Positions 21,270 through 34,204 of a stretch of DNA of 64,000 nt are shown here, piece by piece. The notes under the pieces were generated by a model. That model made no database searches and was not told the DNA's origin. It saw only the letters and a program-made list of their open reading frames with translations. Each line of letters begins with the position of its first letter. Position 1 is the first letter of the stretch. The position numbers and the translations under genes are program-made. The DNA comes from Coriaria nepalensis (lineage: Eukaryota > Streptophyta > Magnoliopsida > Cucurbitales > Coriariaceae). The DNA is taken from the NCBI GenBank assembly GCA_027186245.1, contig CP114482.1:3105001-3169000 (forward strand), given 5' to 3'.

Positions 21270-23420
21270 TTCTTGCTTGAATACAAGTCTGTTATGATTT
21301 TGTTTTCTAATCATAGATGTATAGTTGAAAAGATGCCCAAGATTCGAGATCGAGATAACATAAATAAATAAACATATGATAATTGATAATATGTGATTCA
21401 TGCGGTGAAGTTGTCCGCTAAAAGTAAAAAGGAAAAGAAAATCCAATTTCCGTTCCTCTGTAAAATATACCACTTAAAATGGAAAAAAAGATATTATTTT
21501 TTGTTGACATCATATTGTAGGAGTCATATATAATAAATAGAAAATTAGTATGGTAGAAGTTATATATAATAAACAGAAAAACAAAAATAGTAAATAGTAT
21601 ATATTTTTTTAGAAAAAAGAAAAAAAATTTAGGAGAAAAACCAAAGGAGGGGCTAAGACAAATCGAGCCGTTTTCGAACCGACACTCGGCACGCCTAGGT
21701 GTGGGCATGCACGAGCCAAACCTGATTTGATCCGGATTTGTACTTGTCTTGTAGGCGCGTGCAAGAGAGAGTATTCTAGTTTATATTTTATTATCCATTA
21801 ATAAATATGTAATTCTATATAAATATTCTCTCACTTGTCCCTCTTTTCAATATAGGACATAATTTTTCTCCTTTATTTTTTCTATTTCAAATCATTCTAA
21901 TAGTTGTACTTTAAGATTCAATTTTTCACTTACCTATTAATCATTTTGAGCATATCATATATCGATTTGAAGTTCTTACGAAGAAGAACTCAAATCAATT
22001 TTAATATTTTATTTATATAAAATTAACCTAACTCAAAATTAAATATAAACATAACATATTAAGATATTAATTTTTCAACGGATATATCCTTTACTCCCTT
22101 GTAAAATAAATATATTCTTGACAATATTATCCCAAATTAAGTATTTTGGCAATGCGTTGTTTTGTTCTGTTCAAAAAGCAGGTAATAATAGAGGACAGGA
22201 GGTTTGAGTAAAATCCAATCTCCCTCTTATAATTGCAAGAAGACAAACGTATTACAGGTCGCGATATTAAATTTTAAGTCTAATTATTGAAATTGTAGAA
22301 TTAGAAAATATGTGAATTTTGTATCCTTCATAAGGTGGAGCCTAATCATGGGCATATATAATTGAGAAAATGTAAAAAATGTGAGACAAAAAAAAGGACA
22401 GTAGTAGGGAGATAAAATCTGGACAAAATTTAGACAAATTTGGATGAGATAGTAATTATTCATATCAATTACTTAAATGATGCATCATTAAATAGTAGTG
22501 TTCACTTCAATCATCTTTGTCTAAGCTTTGTCCCCTAATCATTCTTTAAAAAATCATCTGATTTAAGGAATCCGAATGAATCATGTGTGGTTGGATCAGT
22601 CGGATGATTCTAATTTTTTTTTCTTTTTTTTTTTCATTCTTTTTTTCATTTATATATATATATTTTTTGTTTTTTCTTATGAAAGCAAAAATATATGAAA
22701 AAAAAAAAAGGAAAAAAAAAGGTAAATAGATATGAACGAAGAAAAGAAGAAATTGATATTGATATTTTTCGTTCATTGTATGTTGTTAAACGCAGAAACA
22801 AACAAATGGAGTAGTGAAGAAAAGTGAACCTAATTTGGCTTGTCTCATGGACACATGAAATCAATCGCTATACCTAGAAGATGCTCTAAATACATTTAAT
22901 CCATCCTAATTATTATAGCTTTTTGGTTTGGTTGATACTGTTTCTAATTCTTCGCTAAAAAAAATTGAAATATAAACGAAAACTAATATTAAAATAAAAG
23001 TTAATATTAATTAAAATATTAATAAATTAAATATATTATCATCTATCTTAAAATCCTCTAATTTGAAACAAGATATCTTATAACCTTCTCTTCTGTAAAA
23101 AAATATAATCCCGAGAATATATGCCACATCGGAAACTTATTATAAAAGAAAAGTATATCACTCCACTCATCGTCACTTAGTTTTGATCTTGAGTGGATTT
23201 ATTGAAGATAGATAATAGTCACTACAACGGCCAGCAACACACCCATCAATTACAAATGCTTTGACACATTAATACTTGACATAAAGAACACAACCAGATT
23301 AACATGCGATGACATACAAATAAAAATAAAGTAAAATACAATAAAAAGTAGAGATATTTTTGAAAAGCTAGGGTTAAGGGAAAACATAATTAGCTAGGGT
23401 AAACATAATTAGTTCTTCAA
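21270..23420. other. Intergenic, no gene seen
   Basis: AT-rich spacer with low-complexity T/A runs near 22615-22725. It contains an inverted repeat at 22421-22533 (listed separately). Confidence 0.6.
22421..22533. repeat. Short imperfect inverted repeat, possible MITE or hairpin
   Basis: GGACAAAATTTAGACAAATT at 22421-22440 (followed by TGGATGA) pairs with TCATCTTTGTCTAAGCTTTG followed by TCC at 22511-22533. The arms are separated by about 64 bases. The outer sequence diverges, so it may be the core of a small MITE or only a hairpin. Confidence 0.5.
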
Positions 23421-23427
23421 CCAAAGA

Positions 23428-25251
23428 TTATGGAAAGTGTGATATTGGTTTCAAGTGAAGAGGAACTTTCTTACTCACACCAAGACCAGGAGATTCATCT
23501 ATATTCAACTCTTCCGCTATCAGATTTTCATCAGGGAGCTTCCAATCAAACCAATACAATAGGTTTGCCAAAACACTCTTAACGGAAGCAACCCCGAATG
23601 TCGATCCGGGACATCCTCTTCTTCCACCACCAAATGGTAAAAACATAAAATTTTCTTGATCACCGCTCATACTCATCCGGTTATTGATAAACCTTTCCGG
23701 GATGAAATTCTTAGGATTTTCCCATAAGTTAGGGTCCCTGTGGATTGCATAAACATTGACAAACACTCTTGCATTGGAAGGGATGTCAAAACCACCAAAA
23801 TTTTGTATACTCTTAGTTGTTTCTCTTGGTAAAAGTGGAACCGGTGGATGTAACCGAAGAGATTCTTTAATTACACAGTCTAAGTATTCCGTTTCATTTT
23901 GTTCATCCGGATCTATCCTTCTCTTCTTTCCCACAACTCCTCTTATCTCTTCTTGCGCTTTCTTCATTTTGGTTGGATTTCTTATAAGTTCAGCCATTGT
24001 CCATTCCAATGAGTTTGATGAAGTATCAGTTCCTGCTAAAAGCATATCCTGAAAATTAAGAGAGAATTCAGCTAATTTAAGTGTAAAGCTGTTAAACTAT
24101 CATTACTTTGTAAAGTAGTTTTTAGAGACAATCATAAACATGCTTTGGGAAAACAAGAGTGAAAATTAGAACCAAGAGCTTATGATTTCGGGAGTACATA
24201 GTGATAATTAACCTATAGATGATCGATTTTTCTTTTGGTGCAAAACGTATACAATTAAATCAACCATCAACTCATGATCTCAAGTAGGAAAAACTAGTTA
24301 AGAAAATGTAAACATGGAGAGATAGGGAGATACCAATATGATTCCTTTGACGTTTTCATTAGTGAGCTCGAAATCGAGGCCATCCTTCTGAAGTTGGAGT
24401 AGAATATCCATAAGGTCTTTCTCATCAGATTGAATATCTTGAGAGAAACTCCTCGCCTTATGTTCTTCAATCAATTGATCAACAAGCCCATCAAATTCTT
24501 CAAAAGTTCTCTTCAATTGATTGATGTGTCCCCTAGCATGGTCAATCCATCTTAAGTAAGGAAAGAAATCTGCAAAACAAAAAGATGTGAATTGGGCGAA
24601 CAGCTTCCTTGTTAGCTTTCCATACTTACTCTTTCCTTGTTCATCATCAAACTTCTTCCCCAGTATACATCTAGACATTATGTTATTTGAGGTGGACATC
24701 AACAACTCACTAAGATTAACCGATAACCCATCAAGAGATGCTGTATGAAGACTTTTAACCAGCACATGAGCTTCTTCGTCCCTCACATGTTGAAACATTT
24801 GAACTCTTTTAAGACTTAGAAGTTCAAGAACACAAATTTTTCGTGCTTGTCTCCAATACTCTCCATATGGACCAAACGCGAAGTCATTGCAATCATAAAG
24901 TAAGAGTTTTGGACCAGTTGTTTGGGGTCTGTTGGAGAAACCAATATCATGCATCTTCACCATTTCTCGAGCAATATTCATGGAGGAAATCACAAGAGTT
25001 TGGATTTGGCCCAGTTGCAAGAGCATGATAGGTCCATATTTGTTGGAAAGATTTGTAAGAGACTGGTGTGGAAGTGTGCTTAATTGGTGAAGATTTCCAA
25101 TTAAAGGTAACTTTGGTGGTGATGGAGGTAGTTTGATGAGCCCCTTGCTTTGGGTGCTCCTCTTCAGCTTAATGTACAAAGCAACAAATGAGAAAAGAAG
25201 AATGAAACAATAGAGGGGGTTGAAGTTATCCATAGGAGTTGTTCTGTACAC
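23428..25251 (-). CDS. Cytochrome P450, CYP71 clan (P450 A), 512 aa, two exons
   Basis: Exon 1 is 25251-24334 (306 codons), exon 2 is 24048-23428, with a phase-0 GT-AG intron of 285 bp at the position typical of CYP71 genes. Features in order: an N-terminal membrane anchor (about residues 9-27), a proline hinge (LPPSPPKLPLIGN), the C-helix WRQARK, the I-helix AGTDTS with the oxygen-activating Thr (about 315), ExxR at KESLRLHP (about 368-371), PERF, and the heme-binding loop FLPFGGGRRGCPG (Cys about 452). All key residues are present. It is expected to be an ER-bound monooxygenase of specialised metabolism; the substrate cannot be predicted. It is a paralog of the gene at 41952-43795. Its ATG lies about 270 bp from a solo LTR. 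Subfamily not assigned. Confidence 0.95.
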
Positions 25252-25290
25252 AACAGCAAGAGTTTTTCCAAGATTTGCAGCAACCTAGAC

Positions 25291-25300
25291 TTTTATAGAG
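25291..25300 (-). promoter_or_regulatory. TATA box of P450 A
   Basis: The minus strand reads CTCTATAAAAG about 40 bases upstream of the ATG at 25251. That implies a very short 5' leader (roughly 10 nt) if used. Confidence 0.55.
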
Positions 25301-25517
25301 CCATTGTTAGTTTCTCAAAGATTTGTTGCAACTTAACTAGAGAGTCCAGAGCCGACCTAAAATCAATCATATTGTAATTACTGAAATTTTTAATTAAAGG
25401 TTGCATAATTGTTGGGTCCTCATTCAAATTGATCCCACGGTTTCATATCTCTTGTTCCCTCTATCAAATGCACATCGACGGCATCTTGAATAACAGCACA
25501 AAATTAAACCTTCTAAG

Positions 25518-27101
25518 TGTAACGCCCGCCCTATTAGCTGGTTATATTTATCAAATATTTTTTTAGGGAAACATATACGGCTAGTAGGTGTATTACTTTT
25601 TCTTTTTCTTATATATAAATTTTGTTCCTTAAAATTTTCTTTACTTTCAAAAGCGGTTTGAAGGATATATATAATAATTTGAAAATATTGCGGAAGTTTT
25701 TGTCATATAAAAGTAATCCCAAACCTTTTTAAATACTTTATTTTTTATTTGAATATACATATACGTACATATATATAAGAAGTGCCCATTTTTTTTCAAA
25801 TTCATTGCTTACAGAGGTCGGGTCTCATATGTATAATCTCACGAACTGATAGCCTCAATTCGCTTGTTCCTTAGCTTATCGCCTTACTTTTGTAATTTCA
25901 TACAACACAGAGTAGACATCGATGAGCTAGAAGCTCAGTAAGGATAGTGTCCTACTCACATTACTATTCTTTTTATGATTATCGTGAGTTAGTGCTTTTA
26001 TGACATATATCTAACATGCATCAATTCCTATCATTTTACACACTTAGGCCCTGAGGATGCTACCACCGGTATGTCAACTGATATTTAATCAGCGGTCCGC
26101 TTATGACCGTTGCAACGATCCACCTATGACATTTTCTTTAATATCATTTATGGTCATTTCTGATAGACAAACGATCATTCTTTTGATCCGGCAGCACCTC
26201 ACTTTAATATTATGTATGCTTATTTTTTTTATTTATTTTAGCATAACATTAATTTCTAGAAATATGAAGATATGCACTTAATGTTTAAAGTTTGTACTTT
26301 CCTCAAACCATCATGCTATATTACATTTATTCTAGTTATGATTCTTATTTCTAGCATAGTAATCATAATATTTCACTTCTATTTAGCATGCTATAATTAT
26401 AATCATAACGCAGACATAACCAAGTCATCATACTTAATAATTAATATTATCCTAAATTAATATAATTATAATCATAATAATAAACCAACAATATTCAGGT
26501 GTTGCAATGAGACCATATTTACAAAGGTTAGTTGACCGGAGATCCTGACTTTCCTCTTTCCTCTTTCTCTCTTTCCTTTCTTTCCCTTTCTCTCCTTTTT
26601 CCGTTCCTCCCTTTCTTTCCTTTCTTTCCTTTCTCTCCTTTTTCCTTTCTTCTCTTTCTTTCATTTCTTTATTTTCTTTCCTTCCCCTCTCTTTCCCTTT
26701 TCTCTTCCATCGTTAACTTACTTCTTCATTCCCTTATGGCATGAAGCCTTTTTATAGCAAGAGTTATCTCATGCTAATGTTGCCACTTGCATGCCACTAA
26801 GCGCCACTAAGCATATGTGCATGCTAACTTAATGACACTTACTTGATGACTAACTAAATATGTTGCCAAATAGGCTAAATGTGGAGCTTCATTATTTATG
26901 TATTTATTTATTTTTATTTTATTTGTATTATTATTATTAATTAAACTTAAGTCCCTATTAAGTTTTAAAATTTATAAAAAGATCCCCTACTATTTCTATC
27001 ATTAAAATTTGTATATGTGGGGAATTAAAATTTACTAATAAGTCAAATTATAAATTATTTTCCTATTACTATGCCTAGTCTAAAAATATTGGAGGATTAC
27101 A
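25518..27101. mobile_element. Solo LTR (1,584 bp) with perfect 5-bp target duplication
   Basis: It starts TGTAACGCCC and ends GAGGATTACA (TGTAA/TTACA), and is flanked by CTAAG on both sides (25513-25517 and 27102-27106). There is no internal retrotransposon region, so it is the product of LTR-LTR recombination. A Gypsy origin is likely from the TGTAACGCCC start. It includes a long pyrimidine tract at 26549-26708. The strand is not certain. Confidence 0.85.
26549..26708 (+). repeat. ~160-bp polypyrimidine tract (TTTCC/TTTCTC-rich)
   Basis: Almost pure C/T on the plus strand with (CTTTC)n and (TTTCC)n-like units and only a few interrupting purines. It generates spurious open frames on both strands and lies within the solo LTR. 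Confidence 0.9.
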
Positions 27102-27106
27102 CTAAG

Positions 27107-27806
27107 CCAGCCATTAAATAGATCACGCCTTCCACTCTACAGAGTAGACAAGATATTTTTTGGGATAGCCTTCAATCAGCTGTAAAGATATAGACATTTT
27201 ACCTCCAACATCATGGTAGAGTGAATTTGGTTTGTGAAGAGCTAAGGTTGCCAACACCCCTTTTTGTCTTCTTAGCTTTAAAGCCTATGCACTTGTAGCG
27301 GAATGTCGATCCCAATCAATTTGAAATTCGATCCAATAATTCAAATCGTATTATGTCATTACTAAAAAATATTTATATCATTATTTTATTCTCTTACTAA
27401 TTTATATAAAAAAATTTCATTAAATAACGTGAAACCTTATAAATAATTGTATCAAACTTTTGAATTGATCTACATCTTAAATTTGGACGATATACAAACC
27501 TAATCCAACCTACACTGTCGCACTAACCTATTTCTAGATTTAATTAGCCTTTTTTGTCATTAACCATCTTATTTCTTAAGTCAGTGGGTTAGCTCTAAGG
27601 TGGATGTTTGAATGTAATTCTTCTATTATTCTAGTAGTATTTAGGCTCGTAAGAATCTGCTCTTCGCAGCTGTAAGAAAAAGAATCAAACAATTTTTTTG
27701 TCTCCCAATTTCTGCTTTCTTCCTCTCGAATACTCTACCACTTGACAGGAAAAAAAAATCCAGCAAATATTGCATTAGTAAAGTACCAAATAATCTAGAT
27801 ACCTCT
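27107..27806. other. Spacer between the solo LTR and the Gypsy element
   Basis: No coding sequence or repeat recognised. It probably belongs to the original upstream region of P450 A. Confidence 0.5.
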
Positions 27807-28541
27807 TGTTGTATCCAATTTCGGGGGAGTCTTAGATGAACAGCCTCAGAGACTGAGGCTGTGCGTAGTCAGCTTCAAATTATAGAAATTGAGTACGAAA
27901 GAATATAATATCTAAAGCTGAGGTACTTAAGGTTTGATGTAGTATCAGTTCAAGTATCCGTATTTGGATGAGATGAAAAGTCTCAGGAATATGCTGAGAC
28001 TGAGTAAAATATTTCGTCGCTCGGCTCAGATGTTGGTAATAGGGCTGAATGAGTAGACAAGTGGAAAGCAACTGACACTTGAGTAGGAAACCTTGTGCTT
28101 GATATGTCAGATGGGTGGCGATGTTGTACGTTGAGGTGCCCTGGAAGATGTCAGACTGGGGCGGCATCTTACTGCCCAGAAGGACAGACGAGTGGGGAGA
28201 AAATCCATGTTATGCCAGACTGCAGGGCGCTGACATCTGTCATGGAGCAAAGAATAGAGCAATAAAGGGGTGACACGTGTAAAGCTATCGGGAGCCACCC
28301 AGCTTAAATCATGTATAAAAACCAAATGTCTTGAGAAAAAAATATAAGGCAAAATTAATTAAGAAAAGAACAAGTTTCTTCAATAATCTCCATTTTCCCT
28401 CTTAAAAAACTAACTAGAGCATCAGAAGGGGGTTGACCGACCACCACCCTGGCCATAGTTTGTTGGTGGGTGCAGGAGCCGATCTTGCTACATACTATGA
28501 ATTGTAGAGCTCTTCACAACAGTAAAAAATTTACATCAACA
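27807..28541 (+). mobile_element. Probable 5' LTR of a Tat-lineage Gypsy element
   Basis: The right border is set by ACATCAACA followed by a primer-binding-site-like TTTGGCGCTGACCGTGGGGA (28544-28563), a form common in plant Tat elements. A TATA-like ATGTATAAAAACC lies at 28311-28323. The left border (TGTTGTATCC at 27807) is a guess from the TGTTG/CAACA symmetry. No target duplication was confirmed. Confidence 0.5.
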
Positions 28542-28543
28542 AT

Positions 28544-31500
28544 TTGGCGCTGACCGTGGGGACTATTGTCTCCATCTTTAAAAGTTTCAACAAATCAAGG
28601 GCTTGACTAAGAGGCGGATACGAGATGGAGGATGTAGTAGGAGAATAGATAGGTGAGAGTGAAGGGGGGGAGAGAGGTAGAGGAAGAGGAGTCCTCCCGC
28701 CCTTCCTAAAGGAAGAGTAACACATTCGACGAGCATAGCTAGAAGAAGACCAATGCCTCTGCAGACTCCTTCAGTAGCAACTAGTGGAGTGGACATACTA
28801 CAGGCCATCGAAAGGATGGAGAGGGGCTTAATGGAAAGAATGAACTAGGTGGTGGAGCGTTCTATAGAAGTAAAAATCGCAGAAATAAGGGCGGAATGAG
28901 GTCGGAAGAAAGAGAGGAACCACAAAGTAAATCCATGCACCCCACTGAGGGATCCCAATCTGAAGAGGATGATGTAGCATATCACTTGAGGATAATCATG
29001 GCTGGAGGACACAAAGCGTCCTATGAAATTGACTGAGCCCCCAACAGGGCAAACAAAAGCAATCCTAGAGTTGACAAAGCGAATGAGGAACAAGAGGCGG
29101 CAGTAAAGGGCACCATACTGTGTATGGACAAGCCAAAAAGTCCATTTACAAAGAGAGTCCAAAAGGCATTATTACCAAAGAAGTTCAGGGCTCCGACCAT
29201 GATGTACGATGGCATAAAGGGTCCCTAAGACCACGTGAACTCATACAAAACTTGCATGAGGTTGAATGCTATGTCAGACGAGCTCATGTGTCAATGTTTT
29301 CATATCACACTGATAGATTCAGCCAGTGATTAGTACAGGTCTCTCGTGCCAGGCTCTCTTGATTCATTTGATAAGCTGAAGAAGTTATTTGTGTCAAATT
29401 TTTAGGGCGTAGCTAACACTAGACTTCCTCGCATGAGTCTTTATACTATAAGACAGAGTCCGAGAGAAAACTTGTTAGACTATGTGGAAAGGTTAAACGA
29501 AGCCTTGAAGAATGTAGACTACCCTGGGGATATAGGGGTTCTACATGCCTTCTTAGGAGGCACGACAGATAAGAAGCTCATTAGCCTGTCGGGAAAGAAG
29601 CATTTTAGTTCGTACGCTGAGGCCTTATTAGAGGTAAAGAGGATTGGAGTAGCTGAGAAGATCCTAATAACTCAGCTAAAAAGTTAAGGGGAAAGTGGGA
29701 ACAGTAGTAGAAGAATGGAATGAAAAAGGAGAAAAGAGGAGCTAAAGGGAAAGGGTGAATGGAAGGAAGACATAAAAAGGAAAGAGGAAGAGAGGAGAAG
29801 CTCATAGAAGAAGAGAATGGAACCCCTCTTCAGAGACATTTCTACACCTCTCATAGCTAGAATAGATGTGAATACAATCGCTATAGAAACCACAATCTAT
29901 TCAAAGATTCTGAGCAGCTTAAGAGTGCACCGGGTCAGCGAGATCGAAGAGTTTACTATAGATACTATGCATATCATGGTCATAAGACAGAGGATTGCTT
30001 ACATTTGAAAGGGGAGATTGAAAGAATGATCCAAGAGGGTCGTCTCGGGGAATGTGTGAATAGAGGAAGGAGGGGAAACCAGAATAGAGTAAGAAGGAAC
30101 GATAGGAAAGAGGATAAGGAAGATAATCATCAGGACAATGACCTTAGGCATCAAAACGTGGTGAGGGAGACCCAAGTGATTGTGGGGGGGGGGGGCCTAA
30201 GGAAGGAGACTCGGATCGATTAAGGAACAAATGGCTGAGGAGCCTAAAGCAAGTTGAAGTGTTCTCCGTCTCAATCACACCTCAAGGTAAAACGTCATTG
30301 GAACCTTCAATCTCTTAGATGAAAAGCGGGTTATATACCCCCACAACGATGCCCTTGTCATTTCGGCCAACGTCTTAACCACTATGATACATCGAGTTCT
30401 GGTAGACTCGGGGAGTGTAGTGGACGTGTTGTCCTTATCAACCTTCAGAAATATGGGTATCAGCAATGCAAGCCTAAAGCCCATTAATACTCCACTGATA
30501 GGTTTCTCGGGGAAGTCTCTGTATCGTGAGGGAATGATAAGCTTGACAATGACTTTAGGCGAGGGGTCCCTAAGGTTTACGATCATGGTAAACTTCATGA
30601 TCGTCAACTTTCTGTCAGGATATAACATCATCCTCCTACGCCAAATTAACTTCCTAGAGGATATAATATCAACAAGGCACCTAGTAATGAAGTTCTTCAC
30701 AGAGGGAGGAGTGAGACTTGTGAAAGGACACTAGGAAAGTTTAAGAAAGTGTTATCTGACCTTGCTCAGAGAAGTTGGTGTCATCCCAGACATTAAGGTC
30801 CATATGGTTGATTGTGAGTAACCGTTGGATGAGGAAGAGTGTAAAAGGGCTGAAAGTGAAGTAAGGAGAGAGGAAGATAGGGGAAGAAAGTTGAGAGTTT
30901 CCTCTACAGAGGCTCTTCAGCATGTTGAGTTTTCCAATGGGAGAAACCTGAGGGTAGGAACCGAGCTGGCAAAGACTGATATGGATAGTCACTTTCAGAC
31001 CTTGGAGCAAAACCTAGATGAGTTTGCCTGGAAAACTTATGAGCTGACGAACATTAAGGAAGATGTCATAGTACATCAGCTCAGTGTTAAACTTGGAGCA
31101 AGGCCGGTAAGGCAAAGAAGGAGAAAGTTCAATGAGGAGAGAAATAAAGCCACAACTGAGGAGATAAGGAAGTTACTAGCAGTATGAGCGATTCGGGAAT
31201 TTCAGTACCTAGAGTGGCTCTCTAACGTGGTCTTGGTGTCCAAGGGAGGGAGAAAATGGAGATTATGTGTGGACTATAAGAACCTGAATGCTGCTTACCC
31301 TAAAGATAGCTACTCTTTGCCCTGCATAGAGATGATGGTATATGCCACAACAGGGCACAAGTTGCTAAGCTTCATGGATGCTTACTCGGGGTACCACCAG
31401 GTGAAACTATAGATAGGAGATCAGGAGAAGACCTTTTTCATAACCGATAAAGGTACTTACTACTATAATGTAATGCTTTTTGGACTAAAGAATGTTGGGG

Positions 31501-34110
31501 CAACTTTTCAAAAGTTGGTAAACGGCATGTTCCGGAAGCAACTGAGGAAGACAATGGAGATGTATATGGATGACATTTTAGTAAAAAGAATAATAAAGAG
31601 GGATCATCCCGAGCACTTTAGCGAGGTATTTTGGAGTAATGAGGAAGTATGAGATGAAGCTGAATCCTGAGAAGTGTGCATTTGGGGTTGGTTCGGGAAA
31701 ATTCCTAGGGTATATAGTGCACCAGAGGGGGCAATAAGGCTAATCCAGAAAAGGTACAGGCCATCATCAGTTTGAAAGCCCCACAGACAAAGAAAGAAAT
31801 CTATCCTCTAATAGGGAGAATTACTGCACTGATTTGATTTATGAATTGCTTGGCTAATAAATGCCTCTTGTTCTTTAAATCACTAAAGTGCTCTAACACT
31901 AGGGGATGAAATGAAGACTGTGATAGGGCTTTCGAAGAGCTGAAGAGATATCTAGCATCCATTCCCAGATTAAATAAGCCGAAAGTGGGAGAAGAATTAA
32001 GCCTTTATATAGTAGTGAGCGGAGTGGCGGTGAGTTCAGTACTGGTGAAGAAAAATGAGGCGAAACAGATACCAGTGTATTACATAAGTAAAGTAATGAG
32101 TGAGGCAGAGGGAAGGTATCCTTATGCTGATAAGGCTACTTTCGCATTAGTTGTGGTAGTGAGTAAGCTAAGGCCATACTTTCATACTCATCCTATTATA
32201 GTGGTTACTGATCTTCCCCTCAAACAGATCCTTCAAAACCCCGGCACCTCAAGAAGGTTGCTGAAGTGGTCTGTTGAGTTAGGATAATTTAACATATCTT
32301 ATAGGCCCCGAGCCGCGATCAAAGCTCAGGCCCTCGCCGACTTCATCTCAGAGTTCTCCAATGAGGGTTTAGCTAACATAGAAAAAGAAGGGGAGGCCAA
32401 TGCTGACGTTGAGAAGAAGCTTCGACCACTCTATTGAACATTGCAAGTAGATGGGGTGATAAATAAAGAAGGATGTGGAGTTGGACTGATCCTCATTTCT
32501 TCTGAGGAAAGGAAGATCGAATACGCACTTAGATTTCGCTTTAAGGCTTCAAATAATGAGGCTAAATATGAAGCACTCATGGCAGGTTTGAAGTTGGCAA
32601 GAAAGGTAGGGGCATAATGGATCAATGTATTCGAAGCAAAGTTCAAAAAAATGAGGGCCTACTAGAAGATGTTTGAGGCAGTGCTAAAGCGATTCGATAA
32701 TTACGAGATAAAGCATATACTAATAGGTGAAAACACTGACGTTGATGCACTAGCAAAACTAGCAACTCTTCCGTATGTTGATCTTCTTATCACATTTTTT
32801 AGAAGATACCTTGATGTTCTCAGTATCTCCACTAAAACTGAGGTGATGACATTAGAGGATGAAGGATAGATAGGAGCTATAAAGAAGTATTTGATAGAGG
32901 GGGAGTGACCCTCGTCAAAAAAAGAGACTAGAAGGATTAGGTCTCAAGCCTCTAGGTGTGTCATGGTAGGGACATGTTATTTCGAAGAGGGTATTCCTAG
33001 CCAATGATGAGGTGTGTCTCAAAAAATGAAATGAGTTATTACTGAAGGAAATTCATGAAGGGTGTACGGAAGTCACTCATTAGGGCAGGCCATAGTCCTG
33101 AAGCTAATGAGGCAGGGCTACTTCTGGCCCACTATGAGGAGGGATGCCAAACATCACAGTAAGCAATGTAGAGATTGTAACATTCATGCCGGTATTCCCA
33201 GAAAATGGTCTGTGAAGTTAACCTCAACAAGTAGTCCATAGCCATTCGTAACGTGGGGAATGGACCTCATTGGACCATTGGGCAAGGAGCAAAGTTAAAG
33301 AAATATGTTATAGTGGCCATCGACTACTTCACCAAATGGATTAAGGCTGAGGCCCTTATTATGATCACTGAAGCAGTAACAACCAAGTTTGTATGGAAGA
33401 ACATCATCTGTAGATTCGGAGTACCACAGAGTATCATCACCGATAATGGTAAGAAGTTTGACAATCCAAATTTCAAAAAATTATGTACTGACCTAAGGAT
33501 CATGTATTTCACCTCCTCTCCTACCATCCCAAGGACAACGGCCAAGTAAAGGCAGCTAACAAGATTATCAAGAACTTGCTAAAGAAGAGGTTGGAGGAAG
33601 GAGGAAAAAGTTGGGCAAATGAATTCCCCTCGGTGTTATGGGCCATTCGCACCACTCCTCAGAGTTCGACGGCGGAAACCCCTTTTAGCCTTACCATCAG
33701 GACTGAAGTGATGGTGCCATAAGAGATAAGTCTTCCCTCATATAGAAGATTGTTCTTTATTGAACATGAAAACAATATGGCCCTGGTAGAGTCCCTTGAG
33801 TTGCTTCAGGAAACAAGGGAGGAAGCTCAGATCAGGGAGGAGGTGCTAAAAAGAAGGATTAAGCATCATTACAACAAAGGAGTTCGGCCTTTACCGATTC
33901 ATGTGAGTGACTTGGTCTTTAGAAAGGTTGTTAGCTCCATGCATATGGGTCCTTTGAAGCCAAAGTGGGAAGGATCGTATAGGGTTGTCCATGAACTTAG
34001 GCCAGGGACTTACAGACTGCAGAACCAAGGAGACAAGGAGCTTTCACATCCGTAGAACTCAAAGAACCTCAAAGTCTACTTTGGAGAAAGTAGGGATGAT
34101 GATGAGATGA
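28544..34110 (+). mobile_element. Tat-type Ty3/Gypsy gag-pol, decayed
   Basis: Domains in order: Gag capsid (ENLLDYVERLNEALKN, GTTDKKLISLSGKKH near 29430-29690), aspartic protease (HRVLVDSGSVVDVLSLSTF near 30390), RT (WRLCVDYKNLNAAYPKDSY near 31255, FMDAYSGYHQV, and the catalytic YMDD near 31566-31577), RNase H (near 31990-32290), a second archaeal-type RNase H (LQVDG..., ASNNEAKYEALMAGLKLA near 32440-32620) and integrase (near 33170-33720, including ITDNGKKFD). The dual RNase H marks the Tat lineage. At least a dozen stops and frameshifts are spread through it, and the expected integrase Glu in NGQVE is Lys. It is non-functional and transcribed, if at all, only as a relic. Confidence 0.92.
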
Positions 34111-34204
34111 TTATCATAAGATTTATATTACTTATCATTTTGATCCTTAAACACTAAGGAAGGAAAGAATGTTTGCTAGCATGCGCAATTAAAAAGCATA
34201 ACTT

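Noticed and set aside
26532..26744. Open frames on both strands in the pyrimidine-rich tract
   Set aside because: Low-complexity (KER/SFL-type) translations of a C/T tract; no family resemblance.
30182..30195. G homopolymer as a G-quadruplex or frameshift signal
   Set aside because: A single G run inside a decayed gag region, without the four spaced runs or an intact frame.
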